From: Helicobacteraceae bacterium | GTDB taxonomy: Bacteria > Campylobacterota > Campylobacteria > Campylobacterales > SZUA-545 | Direction: 5' to 3' | Length of the DNA: 59,923 bases | Assembly: GCA_031286325.1 (NCBI GenBank) | Contig: JAITUT010000042.1 | Location: 1-59,923 of the forward strand | Shown here: one piece after another, positions 9,485 through 18,020 of the stretch | How the letters are laid out: every line of letters starts with the position of its first letter | Position numbering within the stretch: position 1 is the first letter of the stretch | The notes under the pieces: generated by a model | Told to the model about the DNA's origin: nothing | Database searches by the model: none | The model's input: the letters and a program-made list of their open reading frames with translations, nothing else | Position numbers and translations under genes: made by a program

Positions 9485-9752
9485 GCCAAATAAGCAGGAT
9501 GCGAAGTATCAAGATTACCACGATCACGAACGTTACGCCGCTTATGATCCTTGCCGCCAACGCGATTTTTTTCTCCTGTTTGTCCTCAGCCTGTTCCGCC
9601 TCTTTCATCGCGATCGTTGCCAAAATATAACCCGCGATCGACAAACCAAGCGGAATAGCCAACCAAAAACAAAACGAGAGTCCGACCCACGCCAAAGCCA
9701 AAGCCGCAATTCCCTTGCTGATAGGGATTTGCACCTGTTTAGGTATTTGCAT
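9462..9752 (-). CDS. Two-helix membrane protein, paralog of the gene at 1-594
   Basis: A 96-residue protein with two hydrophobic segments (about 12-45 and 68-94) and the loop KEAEQAEDKQEKKIALAARIISGVT. That loop closely matches the one in the protein at 1-594 (QSEDKQAKNIALAGTIISGVT), so the two are paralogs. It ends abruptly inside the second helix after LGLVVVF, at a CTTGG pentamer repeat. A frame encoding a further soluble part (9272-9484) continues across that point. Function unknown. Confidence 0.55.
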   Translation of the reverse strand: MQIPKQVQIPISKGIAALALAWVGLSFCFWLAIPLGLSIAGYILATIAMKEAEQAEDKQEKKIALAARIISGVTFVIVVILILRILLIWLGLVVVF

Positions 9753-9818
9753 CTCTTCTCCTTCTTTTGAGGTCAGTATAATACAAGAAAATATAAAATG
9801 GATATTATGCGCTCCCTG

Positions 9819-9853
9819 TTTACAATGAAACCTACCTTATTTACAAGGAAACC
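9819..9853 (+). repeat. Pair of 14-bp direct repeats ahead of the NERD gene
   Basis: TTTACAANGAAACC occurs at 9819-9832 and again at 9840-9853, exactly 21 bp apart (two helical turns). The second copy contains the AAGGAAA ribosome binding site of the next gene. This could be an operator or a simple duplication of the leader. Confidence 0.35.
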
Positions 9854-9855
9854 CA

Positions 9856-10851
9856 ATGAAAATTGTAGTTCTCTCCGATCATACCGCTACGCGCCTAAAA
9901 GAGAAAGGGCAAGAGCGTGAGAAAGAGATCGGCAACCTAGAAGATCAGTATAAGGAACAAGAGCGCGTCTATACGAAAGAGTATATGGAATTGGAGGAGA
10001 GGACAGATAGAGAAATACGTCTTTTAGACGCGCGAATTGCCGAAGAAAAGACAAAAAATGATCTGTTCTGGACAGACAAACGTTATTTCAGATATATCTT
10101 TGGTTGTATCGTTTCCTTTATAAAAACAATGACGCTAAAAAAAGAAAAAGCGGATTTGAAAGAAAGGCTTTCGCGCAAACGAACGCAAAACGACAGGATA
10201 TTGAGGTCAATGCGCGTCAATATAGCTTCCAGAAGCGTCTATGTTAGCGATGATGAGAAAGCCTTTATCGCAGGATCGGAGGGTGAGAAAAAAGTGGACG
10301 ACTTATTTATGAGTTGCCCAGATAATTTTATTTTTATCGCGGGTTATAAGAATTTTAAGGGCGAAATAGACAGAATTTTAGTTTGTCCGCACGGAGTTTT
10401 GGCGATAGAGATCAAAAATCTTAACGGGCGTATAACCGTAATCGGCGATAGCTGGAGCATAGAAAAATACGACAACTACGGCAATCTTGTAGAGAGCGCG
10501 CGCCCGATCCAAGACAAAGGCGGCAGGTCTCCTAGCGAGCAAGTCAATCGATCCGCGGACGTTTTACACGGCGCGGAGTTTAAGCGGAGATTTCCAAAAG
10601 TAGAAAAAGTGGCGAGAATGGCGCTCTGCGTTCACCCCAAATCAAAGCTTATAAAAATAAGGGGCGCTACCGTAGATATAATCGCGGACTACGATTCGCT
10701 TAAAGACGACGGCTGGAATAAAATAGCCCAAGTAATGCCGAACAGACTTCAAGAAAAGAGGCTAACGGACGAAGAAATAGGACAGATCGCCGCGTTTATT
10801 GAGAGAGATCATAATTATCACGAGCGAAAGAGAGAGAATCGAAGAAGATAG
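9856..10851 (+). CDS. NERD (nuclease-related) domain protein with N-terminal coiled coil
   Basis: A 331-residue protein. Residues about 8-60 are a charged coiled coil, followed by an aromatic/hydrophobic patch (about 75-95) and a second coiled segment. The region about 140-250 matches the NERD fold: GSEGEKKVDDLF, then YKNFKGEIDRILVCPHGVLAIEIKN with the E-x-D...E-x-K nuclease-like spacing, and an SPSEQVNR-type helix. NERD proteins occur in plasmid and defence contexts, but no substrate is established. It lies next to a DNA methyltransferase-HNH gene on the other strand. The start is ATG 9856 with AAGGAAA ahead. Confidence 0.75.
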   Translation: MKIVVLSDHTATRLKEKGQEREKEIGNLEDQYKEQERVYTKEYMELEERTDREIRLLDARIAEEKTKNDLFWTDKRYFRYIFGCIVSFIKTMTLKKEKADLKERLSRKRTQNDRILRSMRVNIASRSVYVSDDEKAFIAGSEGEKKVDDLFMSCPDNFIFIAGYKNFKGEIDRILVCPHGVLAIEIKNLNGRITVIGDSWSIEKYDNYGNLVESARPIQDKGGRSPSEQVNRSADVLHGAEFKRRFPKVEKVARMALCVHPKSKLIKIRGATVDIIADYDSLKDDGWNKIAQVMPNRLQEKRLTDEEIGQIAAFIERDHNYHERKRENRRR

Positions 10852-10871
10852 AATTTGTAAGTGTGAATTTG

Positions 10872-10901
10872 AAATGTCGCGGAGTGTTTTCCGCGACATT
10901 T
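10872..10901 (+). terminator. Strong hairpin between convergent NERD and methyltransferase genes
   Basis: AAATGTCGCGG and CCGCGACATTT form an 11-bp perfect stem with an 8-nt loop, 20 bp after the NERD stop. There is no U-run, so it may be a bidirectional or factor-assisted terminator. The stem sequence GAAATGTCGCGG also occurs at about 9202-9213, so both ends of the 9.2-10.9 kb segment carry it. Confidence 0.4.
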
Positions 10902-10953
10902 GACTTCCCATTTTCGCGACATTCAAAAGGCGTTTGGCAAATTTTTCATTATT

Positions 10954-12195
10954 TCACTCTCCAAAAATAATTTTCTCGCCTAACATTTCTTCGCGCGCTT
11001 TTATCTTCAAACGCAAATACTCCATAGGTCTCGCGCCTTTTATTTTGTTGCAGGAGGCGCATAATAATTGATAATTTTCATAATAATCGCCGCCGCCTTT
11101 GGATTTGGGAATAATATGATCTATTTCCATATTCCAAATTTCAAATTGCGCTTTGCAACCGTTGCACAAACCGTTTTGTTCTTTGTATAAACGTTCCTTT
11201 ACAGACGTTGTCGGCTCTATTATCTGTATGTCGGTTCTCTGTGGAATTTTTGTCGTATTGATAAAATCCTTAAACAAACCGGCGTCGTCGCTTAATCTTT
11301 CAACAAGTATGCCGACCGATTGTTCGGCAATGTCTATTCCTATCCATTTTCTACCGAGTTGCTGCGCGGCTACGCAAGTGGTAGCGCACCCGCAGAACGG
11401 GTCTAAAACTATATCGCCTTCGTTTGAGGAAAATTTAATAATACGATGCAAAAGAGAAAGCGGTTTTTGCGTTGGATAACCCGTACGTTCTTTTGATTGA
11501 GAATTTAATAACTGAATGTCTACCCAAACATCATTTTCTCTAACGCCTTTTTCGTCAATGGAAGTTACAAAAACATCATCGCCTTTTATTCTTGTGTGAT
11601 AATTCTGCTTTCTTTTTAATGATTTTTGCGTGTATGGCGTGTATTGTTCGTTAAAAGTGTATTCATCGGTTTTCGTGTAGAACAAAACAATATCGTGCAA
11701 TGATTGGAATTTTTTTGCTTTCCCCGTCCATCTGCGATAATGCCAAACTATCTCGTTCCTAAAATTATTCTTCCCAAAAATCTCGTCCAACAATAATTTC
11801 AAATAGTGAGAAGCCGTAGGGTCGCAATGCAAATACAAACTGCCCGTATCTTTTAATACTCTATGCATTTCAATTATTCTTTGCGCCATATAAGTTAAAT
11901 AAGCCATCATCGCCTTGCCGTGTATGCCGCCGACAGATACTATAAATTTTGTTAACGACGGATACCTACCCGCTAAAGTTTCTAAATACGCCTCGTTTAC
12001 ATCAGCCCACGTCCACATATCCTTAAAAGAAGCCCCCGCCGACTTGCTGCCGACAGGCGCGGAATAAAATCGCTTTGTATTAAACGGCGGGTCTAAATAT
12101 ATCAAGTCGACCAAATTGCTGTTAAGTCCGTTTAGTATGTACAGATTATCATTTGTATACAAAGCGCTTGTAAATTCCATTATTTCACTTTCCAA
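10954..12195 (-). CDS. Beta-class DNA methyltransferase fused to a C-terminal HNH domain
   Basis: A 413-residue fusion. The N-terminal part is an amino-methyltransferase in the beta order: catalytic motif IV LDPPF (Asp 35) first, a variable target-recognition region in the middle, then the SAM-binding motif I DPFCGCATTCVAA near residue 265. From about residue 345 an HNH fold follows (CNGCKAQFEIWNMEIDHI, NYQLLCASCNKIKGAR) with two CxxC zinc pairs and the DH catalytic pair. It would methylate adenine N6 or cytosine N4; the HNH may cut at or near the same site. No separate restriction gene is beside it. The Met at residue 6 is an alternative start. Confidence 0.85.
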   Translation of the reverse strand: MESEIMEFTSALYTNDNLYILNGLNSNLVDLIYLDPPFNTKRFYSAPVGSKSAGASFKDMWTWADVNEAYLETLAGRYPSLTKFIVSVGGIHGKAMMAYLTYMAQRIIEMHRVLKDTGSLYLHCDPTASHYLKLLLDEIFGKNNFRNEIVWHYRRWTGKAKKFQSLHDIVLFYTKTDEYTFNEQYTPYTQKSLKRKQNYHTRIKGDDVFVTSIDEKGVRENDVWVDIQLLNSQSKERTGYPTQKPLSLLHRIIKFSSNEGDIVLDPFCGCATTCVAAQQLGRKWIGIDIAEQSVGILVERLSDDAGLFKDFINTTKIPQRTDIQIIEPTTSVKERLYKEQNGLCNGCKAQFEIWNMEIDHIIPKSKGGGDYYENYQLLCASCNKIKGARPMEYLRLKIKAREEMLGEKIIFGE

Positions 12196-12769
12196 ATTTT
12201 ACGGATTTGGCGCGAATTGTACCTCTTAAAACCTTACGACCATTTTTTGAAAAGAGAGAACTACAGATAGCCCCTCTTTGAGAAAAACTCTAAAATTTTG
12301 AGATCGCGTCAAACGCCTTTTGAAATGCCGCGAAAAAACGCGCGTAACAAACTCGCGCACCCTGTCGCTCTCTGTATCAACGCTTATGAAAAAGCAAAGA
12401 GGCGCGAGATAAAGAAAAAGTCGCGCAAAGAGAGCTTATTTGCGAGCTGCCTGCCGCCCGTTGATTGCGCGACGCTTAACACGATCGGCTAAAAAGCGTT
12501 CGGCGCGAGATTTTGCAGCCCTGTGTTCTACTGCGAAAGGGCGCGGAAAAGATAGAGAAGATCCGCGTTGAAGCGATATTAAAGTTTTTAAGAAAGCTTC
12601 TCTCCGTCATTCCGCGCTTTTTCGCGATAACGCCGCAAGCGGCTATCGCTGCGAAGCGAAATTTCATATTTTATGTTTCTATGAGAGCGCGGGTTGCAGC
12701 CCGCAATGGCGATCTAACAGGCTTTAACAATTGAAAATTTAAGCGCGTTCGAAAAGCCTTAAAGGTTAA
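12196..12769. other. 574-bp spacer without a supported gene
   Basis: Between the methyltransferase-HNH gene and lpxD I see only short frames without ribosome binding sites or recognisable motifs. No tRNA or CRISPR repeat is evident. Confidence 0.5.
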
Positions 12770-13801
12770 TTATTCCGCCTCGTCTAACGATTTTTTGAAT
12801 TGGCGCATTATGAAGCTGTTTAACCGCAGCCATTCGCGGTGCTTAATCGCGGGAAAACCTGCGTATGTGCCGCTTTTTTTAATAGATTTCGTTACGCCAG
12901 CCTTGCCCGCAATCATCACATTGTCGCAAATTTCTATATGCCCAGTGATCGCGCTCTGCCCGCCAGTAACAAAGTATTTGCCTGTTTTCACGCCGCCCGC
13001 AAAGCCTGTCTGCGCCGTGATAAGCGAGCGTTCGCCGATCTCGCAACCGTGCGCGATATGCACGAGGTTGTCGATCTTCGCGCCGCTTTTAATTCGCGTC
13101 TCGCCGAGCGCGGCGCGATCTATCGCGCAGTTCGCGCCGATCTCGACAAAGTCCTCCACCACGACCCGCCCCAAATGGCGGATTTTCAAATGCTCGCCTT
13201 TTTCGCCGCGCGCGTAGCCAAAGCCGTCGCTGCCGATCACAGTTCCAGCGTGGATTCGGCAGTGATCGCCGATCTTTGTGCGGTTGTAAATTACGGCGTT
13301 CGGATAGATCACGCAATCATCGCCAATCTCGCAATCATCGCCGATGTAGGCGCCGTCCATTATCAGGCAATTCGCGCCGATGACGCTATCAAGCCCGACG
13401 CGCGCGTTCGGCGCGATCTTTGCGCCCTCGCCGATCCGCGGCTTTTTCCCCTCGCTTTTTGCGAGCGGTCGCGTGAAGAACGCGGTGGATTTCGCGAACG
13501 CGCGGTAGGGATCGGCGCAGACAATCGCGGCGGTTTCGGCGGGGACAAGAGACGCTTGCTCTTTGGTTACGAAAACCGCGGCGGCTTTCGTGGTTTTTAA
13601 CTCGTCAACGTGACGTTCGTTCGCCAAAAACGAGAGGTGCTCCGCGCCCGCGGTTTTCAGGCTCTCAATCCCGACAATGTCCATTTCCAAAATGTCGCGT
13701 TTGAGCCCCTCGCGATTTACCACCGCGCGATCTATAATCTCGCCGATCACGCCGCCGCCGAACTCGCTCTCCAAACCAAGCAAAATTTCCGTAACCCTCA
13801 T
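12770..13801 (-). CDS. lpxD: UDP-3-O-acylglucosamine N-acyltransferase LpxD
   Basis: A 343-residue lipid A biosynthesis enzyme that adds the second acyl chain to UDP-3-O-acyl-glucosamine. The N-terminal uridine-binding domain (about 1-110) is followed by a long left-handed beta-helix of hexapeptide repeats and a short C-terminal helix. The catalytic His lies in NLVHIAHGCEIG, and VIGSDGFGYA is typical of LpxD. It confirms a Gram-negative envelope. It is downstream of xseA on the same strand with an 81-bp gap. Confidence 0.95.
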   Translation of the reverse strand: MRVTEILLGLESEFGGGVIGEIIDRAVVNREGLKRDILEMDIVGIESLKTAGAEHLSFLANERHVDELKTTKAAAVFVTKEQASLVPAETAAIVCADPYRAFAKSTAFFTRPLAKSEGKKPRIGEGAKIAPNARVGLDSVIGANCLIMDGAYIGDDCEIGDDCVIYPNAVIYNRTKIGDHCRIHAGTVIGSDGFGYARGEKGEHLKIRHLGRVVVEDFVEIGANCAIDRAALGETRIKSGAKIDNLVHIAHGCEIGERSLITAQTGFAGGVKTGKYFVTGGQSAITGHIEICDNVMIAGKAGVTKSIKKSGTYAGFPAIKHREWLRLNSFIMRQFKKSLDEAE

Positions 13802-13882
13802 CGCAAATCCCTACATCCTAAAATTTGCGAATTATATAAATTTTTTACTGGCTAATTATTTGCTCTTAATAAAACTTTAATT

Positions 13883-15067
13883 TTACAATTTTTGGATACT
13901 GATCGCTTCGGCGATCGCGATATGTTTGCCATCTGTGATTTTGAACTCTTTTTTAGGTTTTAGATCGCCTACCGCGATCGCGGTGTTTTCGTAAATTATT
14001 TGCGCGGTTTTCGGCGGTAATTTTTTAGCGTTTTCTATCATAGCGATCTGCGAAACTAAATGATCTATCTTGGATCGTTCGCCTCTTAAATAAATTTTAT
14101 AGAATTGATCTAACTGATTTTTTAGCGATTTTACCTCTAATTTATTTCGCTCTATTTTCGCGAGCGGACTTAATTGGTTTAACAATGTTTTAAGGTGATT
14201 TAATTCGCTCGTTTTTTTCGACAAGATCGCGGCGAGTTTCGCGTTCAGATTGTCTAAATTTTCCGCGATCGCCATTTTTTCATTGTCGGAATCGGGCAAT
14301 AAAATTTCCATTGCCGCGCTGGGCGTGGGGGCGCGTTTATCGGCGACAAAATCGGTAATCACATAATCAATTTCGTGCCCGATCGCGCTGATTGTCGGCG
14401 TCTTCGCCTCAAAAACCGCGCGCGCTACGATCTCGGAATTAAACGCCCAAAGGTCTTCCATAGAGCCGCCGCCTCGCGCGATCACGATCGCGTCCGCGCC
14501 GAGTTTGTCCGCCGCCGCGATTGACCGCGCGATCGACTCCGCCGCCGCCTCGCCCTGTACCAAAGTATTCACGCAAATCAGTTTCGCAAGATTCCAACGT
14601 TTTTTCGCGACGCGGCGCATATCTTGCAGAGCCGCGCCCGTAGACGCCGTAACGAGCGCGACTAATCGCGGGTAGCGCGGCAGAGGTTTTTTAAGCGATT
14701 CGTCAAACCAGCCGCGCTCGGCGAGGGTTTTTTTAAGCTGCTCGTAAGCAAGCGCGAGAGCTCCGGCGCCCTCAGGCTCCACGCTTTGACAGACGATCTG
14801 GTAACGCCCTTGCGGCGGATAGACGCTGATCGCGCCGAAAACTACGAGCGCCGCGCCCGTTTCAATACGGAATTTCACTTTGGCGAGCGAAGAGCGAAAG
14901 ATCACGGCGTCAATTGTCGCGTCCGCGTCTTTAAGCGAAAAGTAGCAGTGCCCGCTGGGGTGGTAGGTTACGCGCCCCGCCTCGCCGCGCGCGCATATAG
15001 AACTAAATTGCGACTCTACGCTGGTTTTAAGCTGCGCTGTGAGCTCGCTGATGGATAGCGGTTTCAT
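13883..15067 (-). CDS. xseA: Exodeoxyribonuclease VII large subunit
   Basis: A 394-residue protein with an N-terminal OB-fold (about 1-100; SGHCYFSLKDADATIDAV) and the catalytic core containing GAALQDMRRV, IARGGGSMEDLWAFN and AIGHEIDYVITDFVADKRAPTPS, all conserved in XseA. A C-terminal coiled-coil region follows. With XseB it degrades single-stranded DNA in both directions. The small subunit gene is not visible nearby. It is co-oriented with menG/ubiE, 12 bp apart. Confidence 0.95.
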   Translation of the reverse strand: MKPLSISELTAQLKTSVESQFSSICARGEAGRVTYHPSGHCYFSLKDADATIDAVIFRSSLAKVKFRIETGAALVVFGAISVYPPQGRYQIVCQSVEPEGAGALALAYEQLKKTLAERGWFDESLKKPLPRYPRLVALVTASTGAALQDMRRVAKKRWNLAKLICVNTLVQGEAAAESIARSIAAADKLGADAIVIARGGGSMEDLWAFNSEIVARAVFEAKTPTISAIGHEIDYVITDFVADKRAPTPSAAMEILLPDSDNEKMAIAENLDNLNAKLAAILSKKTSELNHLKTLLNQLSPLAKIERNKLEVKSLKNQLDQFYKIYLRGERSKIDHLVSQIAMIENAKKLPPKTAQIIYENTAIAVGDLKPKKEFKITDGKHIAIAEAISIQKL

Positions 15068-15079
15068 TTAAGCGTTGTC

Positions 15080-15814
15080 TTACATAGGTTTTCGCGCTAT
15101 GAATCGCGTAGAAATTTTAAAAGTTTCATCTTTAATTTGCACAATCTCGAACCCGGCGTTTTGGAGTTTCGTTTCCAACTCCTCTTTTGTCAAAAATTTT
15201 TCAATTGATTCTGGCAGATATTTATACGCTAAATCGTCTTTGGAAATTAACTTGCCGATCGCGGGTAAGACTCGCTTCATATAAAGCCTCGCGAATCTAT
15301 CAAAAATAGTCAATTTTTCGCGCGACATAAACTCTAAAATTAACAAAATTCCGCCGCAATCAAGCAACCTATAAAATTCTTTGATCGCCTTATCGATTTC
15401 AACTACATTTCTTATGCCGTAACTAATGCTGATTAAATCGACCGAATTATCTTCCAGAGGGATTTTCACCGCCTCGCTCACGATAAATTCCGCGTCTTTG
15501 CCGATCTTTTTCTCGGCGATTTCAAGCATTTTTTTCGCGGGATCGACGCCGATCACGCGCTTGATTTCCACACGGGCTTTTTTAGCCGCCGCGCGCCAAA
15601 AAAATATCAGATCGCCCGTGCCGGTCGCGACATCCACGAGCAAACGCGCCTTATGATCGCGCTGTTCCCTGCCGCCCAAAAACGCGCGAAAAGCCGCAAG
15701 ACAGCCGTTCCTGCGCCACGCTCTATCCGCGCCGAAACTTAAAACGCGATTTAAGCGATCGTAAGTCGGCGAAATTTCGTCAAACATATTGATAATTTGT
15801 TTCTGTTTGCTCAT
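15080..15814 (-). CDS. ubiE: Quinone biosynthesis methyltransferase MenG/UbiE
   Basis: A 244-residue class I SAM methyltransferase. It has the family entry motif FDEISPTYDRLNRVLSFGADRAWR, SAM motif I VDVATGTGDL, and SISYGIRNVVEIDKAIKEFYRLL. It methylates demethylmenaquinone (or the ubiquinone precursor) in membrane quinone synthesis. Campylobacterota respire with menaquinone, so the menaquinone role is the likelier one. It sits 5 bp downstream of a tetraheme cytochrome gene. Confidence 0.92.
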   Translation of the reverse strand: MSKQKQIINMFDEISPTYDRLNRVLSFGADRAWRRNGCLAAFRAFLGGREQRDHKARLLVDVATGTGDLIFFWRAAAKKARVEIKRVIGVDPAKKMLEIAEKKIGKDAEFIVSEAVKIPLEDNSVDLISISYGIRNVVEIDKAIKEFYRLLDCGGILLILEFMSREKLTIFDRFARLYMKRVLPAIGKLISKDDLAYKYLPESIEKFLTKEELETKLQNAGFEIVQIKDETFKISTRFIARKPM

Positions 15815-15819
15815 TTTTA

Positions 15820-16161
15820 TTATTTGTAGTTTTGTATTTTCTTTTCCAATGTTTCGACGCCGAACATTTTATTGACAAAATTGCTCTTGCCCCCGCTCGT
15901 GATATGGCAGATTTTGCACCCCTCCAACGCGCCGTGTTCGCGCGTCTCTTTGCCGACTTTGACGTGGCACGAAAGGCAGTTGCCGCCGCATTCGGCTTTG
16001 GGGTTCTCAACATCTTTGTGGCACAAGACGCAGGCAGAAAGCGTTTTATGATCTAAATCGCGCCCGATTTCGCCCGAAAGTTTCGGGTGGCACGAAAGGC
16101 AGTCGCCGCTGCACGCGAGCGCGGCGGAAAAAAGCGTCAGAAATATCAGAATGCGTTTCAT
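15820..16161 (-). CDS. Small periplasmic tetraheme cytochrome c
   Basis: A small exported protein with an N-terminal signal sequence (KRILIFLTLFSAALA) and four CxxCH heme-binding motifs: CLSCH, CVLCH, CLSCH, CKICH. Hemes 2 and 4 are each preceded by a His (DHKTLSACVLCH, EHGALEGCKICH), suggesting bis-His ligation. The protein is probably a periplasmic electron carrier. The frame is open to 16194; ATG 16161 gives the cleanest signal peptide, and ATG 16170 is also possible. It starts a run cytochrome-ubiE-xseA, which puts an electron carrier next to quinone synthesis. Confidence 0.8.
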   Translation of the reverse strand: MKRILIFLTLFSAALACSGDCLSCHPKLSGEIGRDLDHKTLSACVLCHKDVENPKAECGGNCLSCHVKVGKETREHGALEGCKICHITSGGKSNFVNKMFGVETLEKKIQNYK

Positions 16162-16194
16162 TCGGCGCATTATAGCGAGAAACAAAATCGGCAT

Positions 16195-16453
16195 TTTTAT
16201 GCTAGCGGGAAGTGGTATTTACGCCGCCAAAAGGAGTCTCGTTAAATATCGTTTTCGCCCGCTCGGAGCTCTTCTGTTTGCGGGGCTTGAAATAAACCTG
16301 TCAAAAGAAAAAATGCTGGGGCTATCAATTTGGCTTTTTCGCAGCGAGAGTAACTTGCGGGTTTGCTCTTTCTCGCCTTTACGGGCTTGGCGTTAATGTA
16401 TCTCGCGATCAAGCGCGAATATAAGTTTGCTTAACAGATTCGCCTTTTTGCGA
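16195..16453 (+). pseudogene. Possible remnant of a membrane protein gene
   Basis: No intact gene fits this spacer. On the plus strand a frame ending at 16434 encodes a convincing membrane tail (AGLLFLAFTGLALMYLAIK, stop at the TAA), but a stop codon lies just upstream in the same frame. A neighbouring frame holds what reads as the preceding part. This suggests a frameshifted remnant; the parent family is not recognised. Confidence 0.2.
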
Positions 16454-17506
16454 TTATTCTATAAACCCGCCGCCTAAAAGTTTGTCGTTTTCGTAGAAAA
16501 CCGCCGCTTGTCCGCCAGCGATCGCAAACTCTGGATCGCGCAATACGATCTTCGCGCGATTTTCGCCTAATAACTGCGCTTTTGCGGGCTTTTTTTCATT
16601 TCGGTATCTAACTTTTACCTCAGTTTCAAAAACATCGTTCTGCGGCGTGAAAAATAAGTTTATATCTTTCACAAAAAATTCGCTTTGAAAAATGTTCTCT
16701 TTCGTAGTAACTACGATCTGATTTTTTTCGGGAATTATCTCTTTAACATACATAGCCTTTTTCGCGCCTTTTGCGTAAAATCCGCGCCTTTTGCCGATCG
16801 TGTAATTCATATAGCCTTTATGATCGCCGATCACATTTCCCTCCAAATCAAGCGTTTCGCCCAAAGCGTTGATCGGAAAATGGCGCGCCAAAATCTCGGT
16901 ATAGTCGTTTTCCACAAAGCAAATTTCGCTGCTCTCTTTGCGATCGGCGAGAAATTTTAACTCTGGTATGTTCGCGGCAATTGATTTAACATCTTTCTTA
17001 ACCATATTTCCAAGCGGAAAAATCAGCCGTTTTAACGCCTCTTTTTTAACATTAAACAAAAAGTAACTTTGATCTTTGCTTTTATCAAGCGATTCGTAGA
17101 AAAATTCGCCGTCATTTCGTATATAATGCCCTGTAGCGGCGAAATCAAATCCATTTGCGATCACGTAATCCAAAAACGCGCCGAATTTCAAATTCCGATT
17201 GCACAAAACGCACGGGTTCGGCGTGCGCCCCGCTTTATATTCGTTAATGAACGGCGTATAAACCCGCGCCAAAAACTCCTCGCGCTTGTCCAAAACGCGA
17301 AATTCAATGCCCAAAAACTCCGCCACGCGCGAAGCCGAAGCGATATTCGCCTCGTGCGAAGCGTCCCGATCGTGGAGCTTCATATAAGCTCCAGCAACCT
17401 CGTAGCCTTGCTCCATTAACAATTTGCACGACATTGACGAATCCACGCCGCCGCTCATTGCCACCAAAACTCTTTTCACTTTTTTCTCTTCCGCCATAGA
17501 TAACAC
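16454..17506 (-). CDS. mnmA: tRNA 2-thiouridylase MnmA
   Basis: A 350-residue enzyme that adenylates and thiolates U34 of tRNA-Lys, -Glu and -Gln. It shows the PP-loop AMSGGVDSS near residue 17, the first active-site cysteine in NPCVLCN, the second in SSEICFVE, and the tail AIAGGQAAVFYENDKLLGGG. A second Met at residue 4 (MAEEKK) could be the real start. It is divergent from the Rrf2-cysK pair. Confidence 0.95.
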   Translation of the reverse strand: MLSMAEEKKVKRVLVAMSGGVDSSMSCKLLMEQGYEVAGAYMKLHDRDASHEANIASASRVAEFLGIEFRVLDKREEFLARVYTPFINEYKAGRTPNPCVLCNRNLKFGAFLDYVIANGFDFAATGHYIRNDGEFFYESLDKSKDQSYFLFNVKKEALKRLIFPLGNMVKKDVKSIAANIPELKFLADRKESSEICFVENDYTEILARHFPINALGETLDLEGNVIGDHKGYMNYTIGKRRGFYAKGAKKAMYVKEIIPEKNQIVVTTKENIFQSEFFVKDINLFFTPQNDVFETEVKVRYRNEKKPAKAQLLGENRAKIVLRDPEFAIAGGQAAVFYENDKLLGGGFIE

Positions 17507-17538
17507 CTAGTAATTCAATTGATTTGCTAGCGTATTTT

Positions 17539-17553
17539 AAGCAAAGTTTGCTT
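17539..17553. promoter_or_regulatory. Perfect 7-1-7 palindrome ahead of the Rrf2 regulator gene
   Basis: AAGCAAA-G-TTTGCTT lies 46 bp upstream of the Rrf2 start and overlaps a -10-like TATACT (17553-17558) on the plus strand. It sits between the divergent mnmA and Rrf2 genes and is a plausible autoregulatory operator. It does not match the dyad found ahead of cysD, cysN and hcyS. Confidence 0.4.
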
Positions 17554-17599
17554 ATACTTCGTAAAAGGTGTTTGCCAATCAAACGCGGAAAGGATCAAA

Positions 17600-18010
17600 A
17601 TGGTGTGTATAACCTCAAAGGGCGCATATTCGCTCGCGGCAATGCTTTTTTTGACGCGGCAGGGTTGCCGCCTCGCGCAGATCAAAGAAATCGCCGAAGC
17701 CAGCCAAATACCGCAAAACTACCTAGAACTCCTGCTCACGCAACTCAAAAAAGCGGGGTTAGTAGAGAGCGTGCGCGGCACGAAAGGCGGCTACAAAATG
17801 GGAAAAAACGCGGAAAAAATTACTGTTTTAGAGGTTTTAAGGACGATGGAAAGCGAAATTTCATCGCCTGAAAAATACGGCGGATCGCCCGCGCTATTAG
17901 ACTTTTGGGGCGACGTAAATCGCCAAGTCGAGAGCATTTTGTCGGTCTCTTTGCAAGAGATCGCCGATCGCGACGAGTGCCTCGCGAACGCCGGAAACTA
18001 CGTTATATAA
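17600..18010 (+). CDS. Rrf2-family transcriptional regulator (CymR-like)
   Basis: A 136-residue winged-helix regulator: [50 protein letters not shown] is the Rrf2 DNA-binding domain with its recognition helix and GGY wing. It lacks the three closely spaced cysteines that hold the Fe-S cluster in IscR; its only cysteines are at residues 3, 23 and 128. It lies 10 bp ahead of cysK in one operon. That arrangement and the missing cluster resemble CymR, an Rrf2 repressor that senses cysteine status through CysK in Firmicutes. The CymR role is an inference from context. Confidence 0.82.
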   Translation: MVCITSKGAYSLAAMLFLTRQGCRLAQIKEIAEASQIPQNYLELLLTQLKKAGLVESVRGTKGGYKMGKNAEKITVLEVLRTMESEISSPEKYGGSPALLDFWGDVNRQVESILSVSLQEIADRDECLANAGNYVI

Positions 18011-18020
18011 AGGAAAAGCA

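Noticed and set aside
12839-13600. A 253-codon open frame on the plus strand inside lpxD
   Set aside because: It is antisense to the well-conserved lpxD and has no domain or ribosome binding site; high GC in codon third positions of the real gene keeps the opposite strand open.
16161-16180. TATAAT just ahead of the tetraheme cytochrome start as its promoter
   Set aside because: It would leave almost no leader and no -35 box is visible, so chance is as likely.
17521-17600. A fourth copy of the cysD/cysN/hcyS dyad ahead of the Rrf2-cysK operon
   Set aside because: The only symmetric element there is AAGCAAA-G-TTTGCTT, which shares neither arm sequence nor spacing with the dyad.
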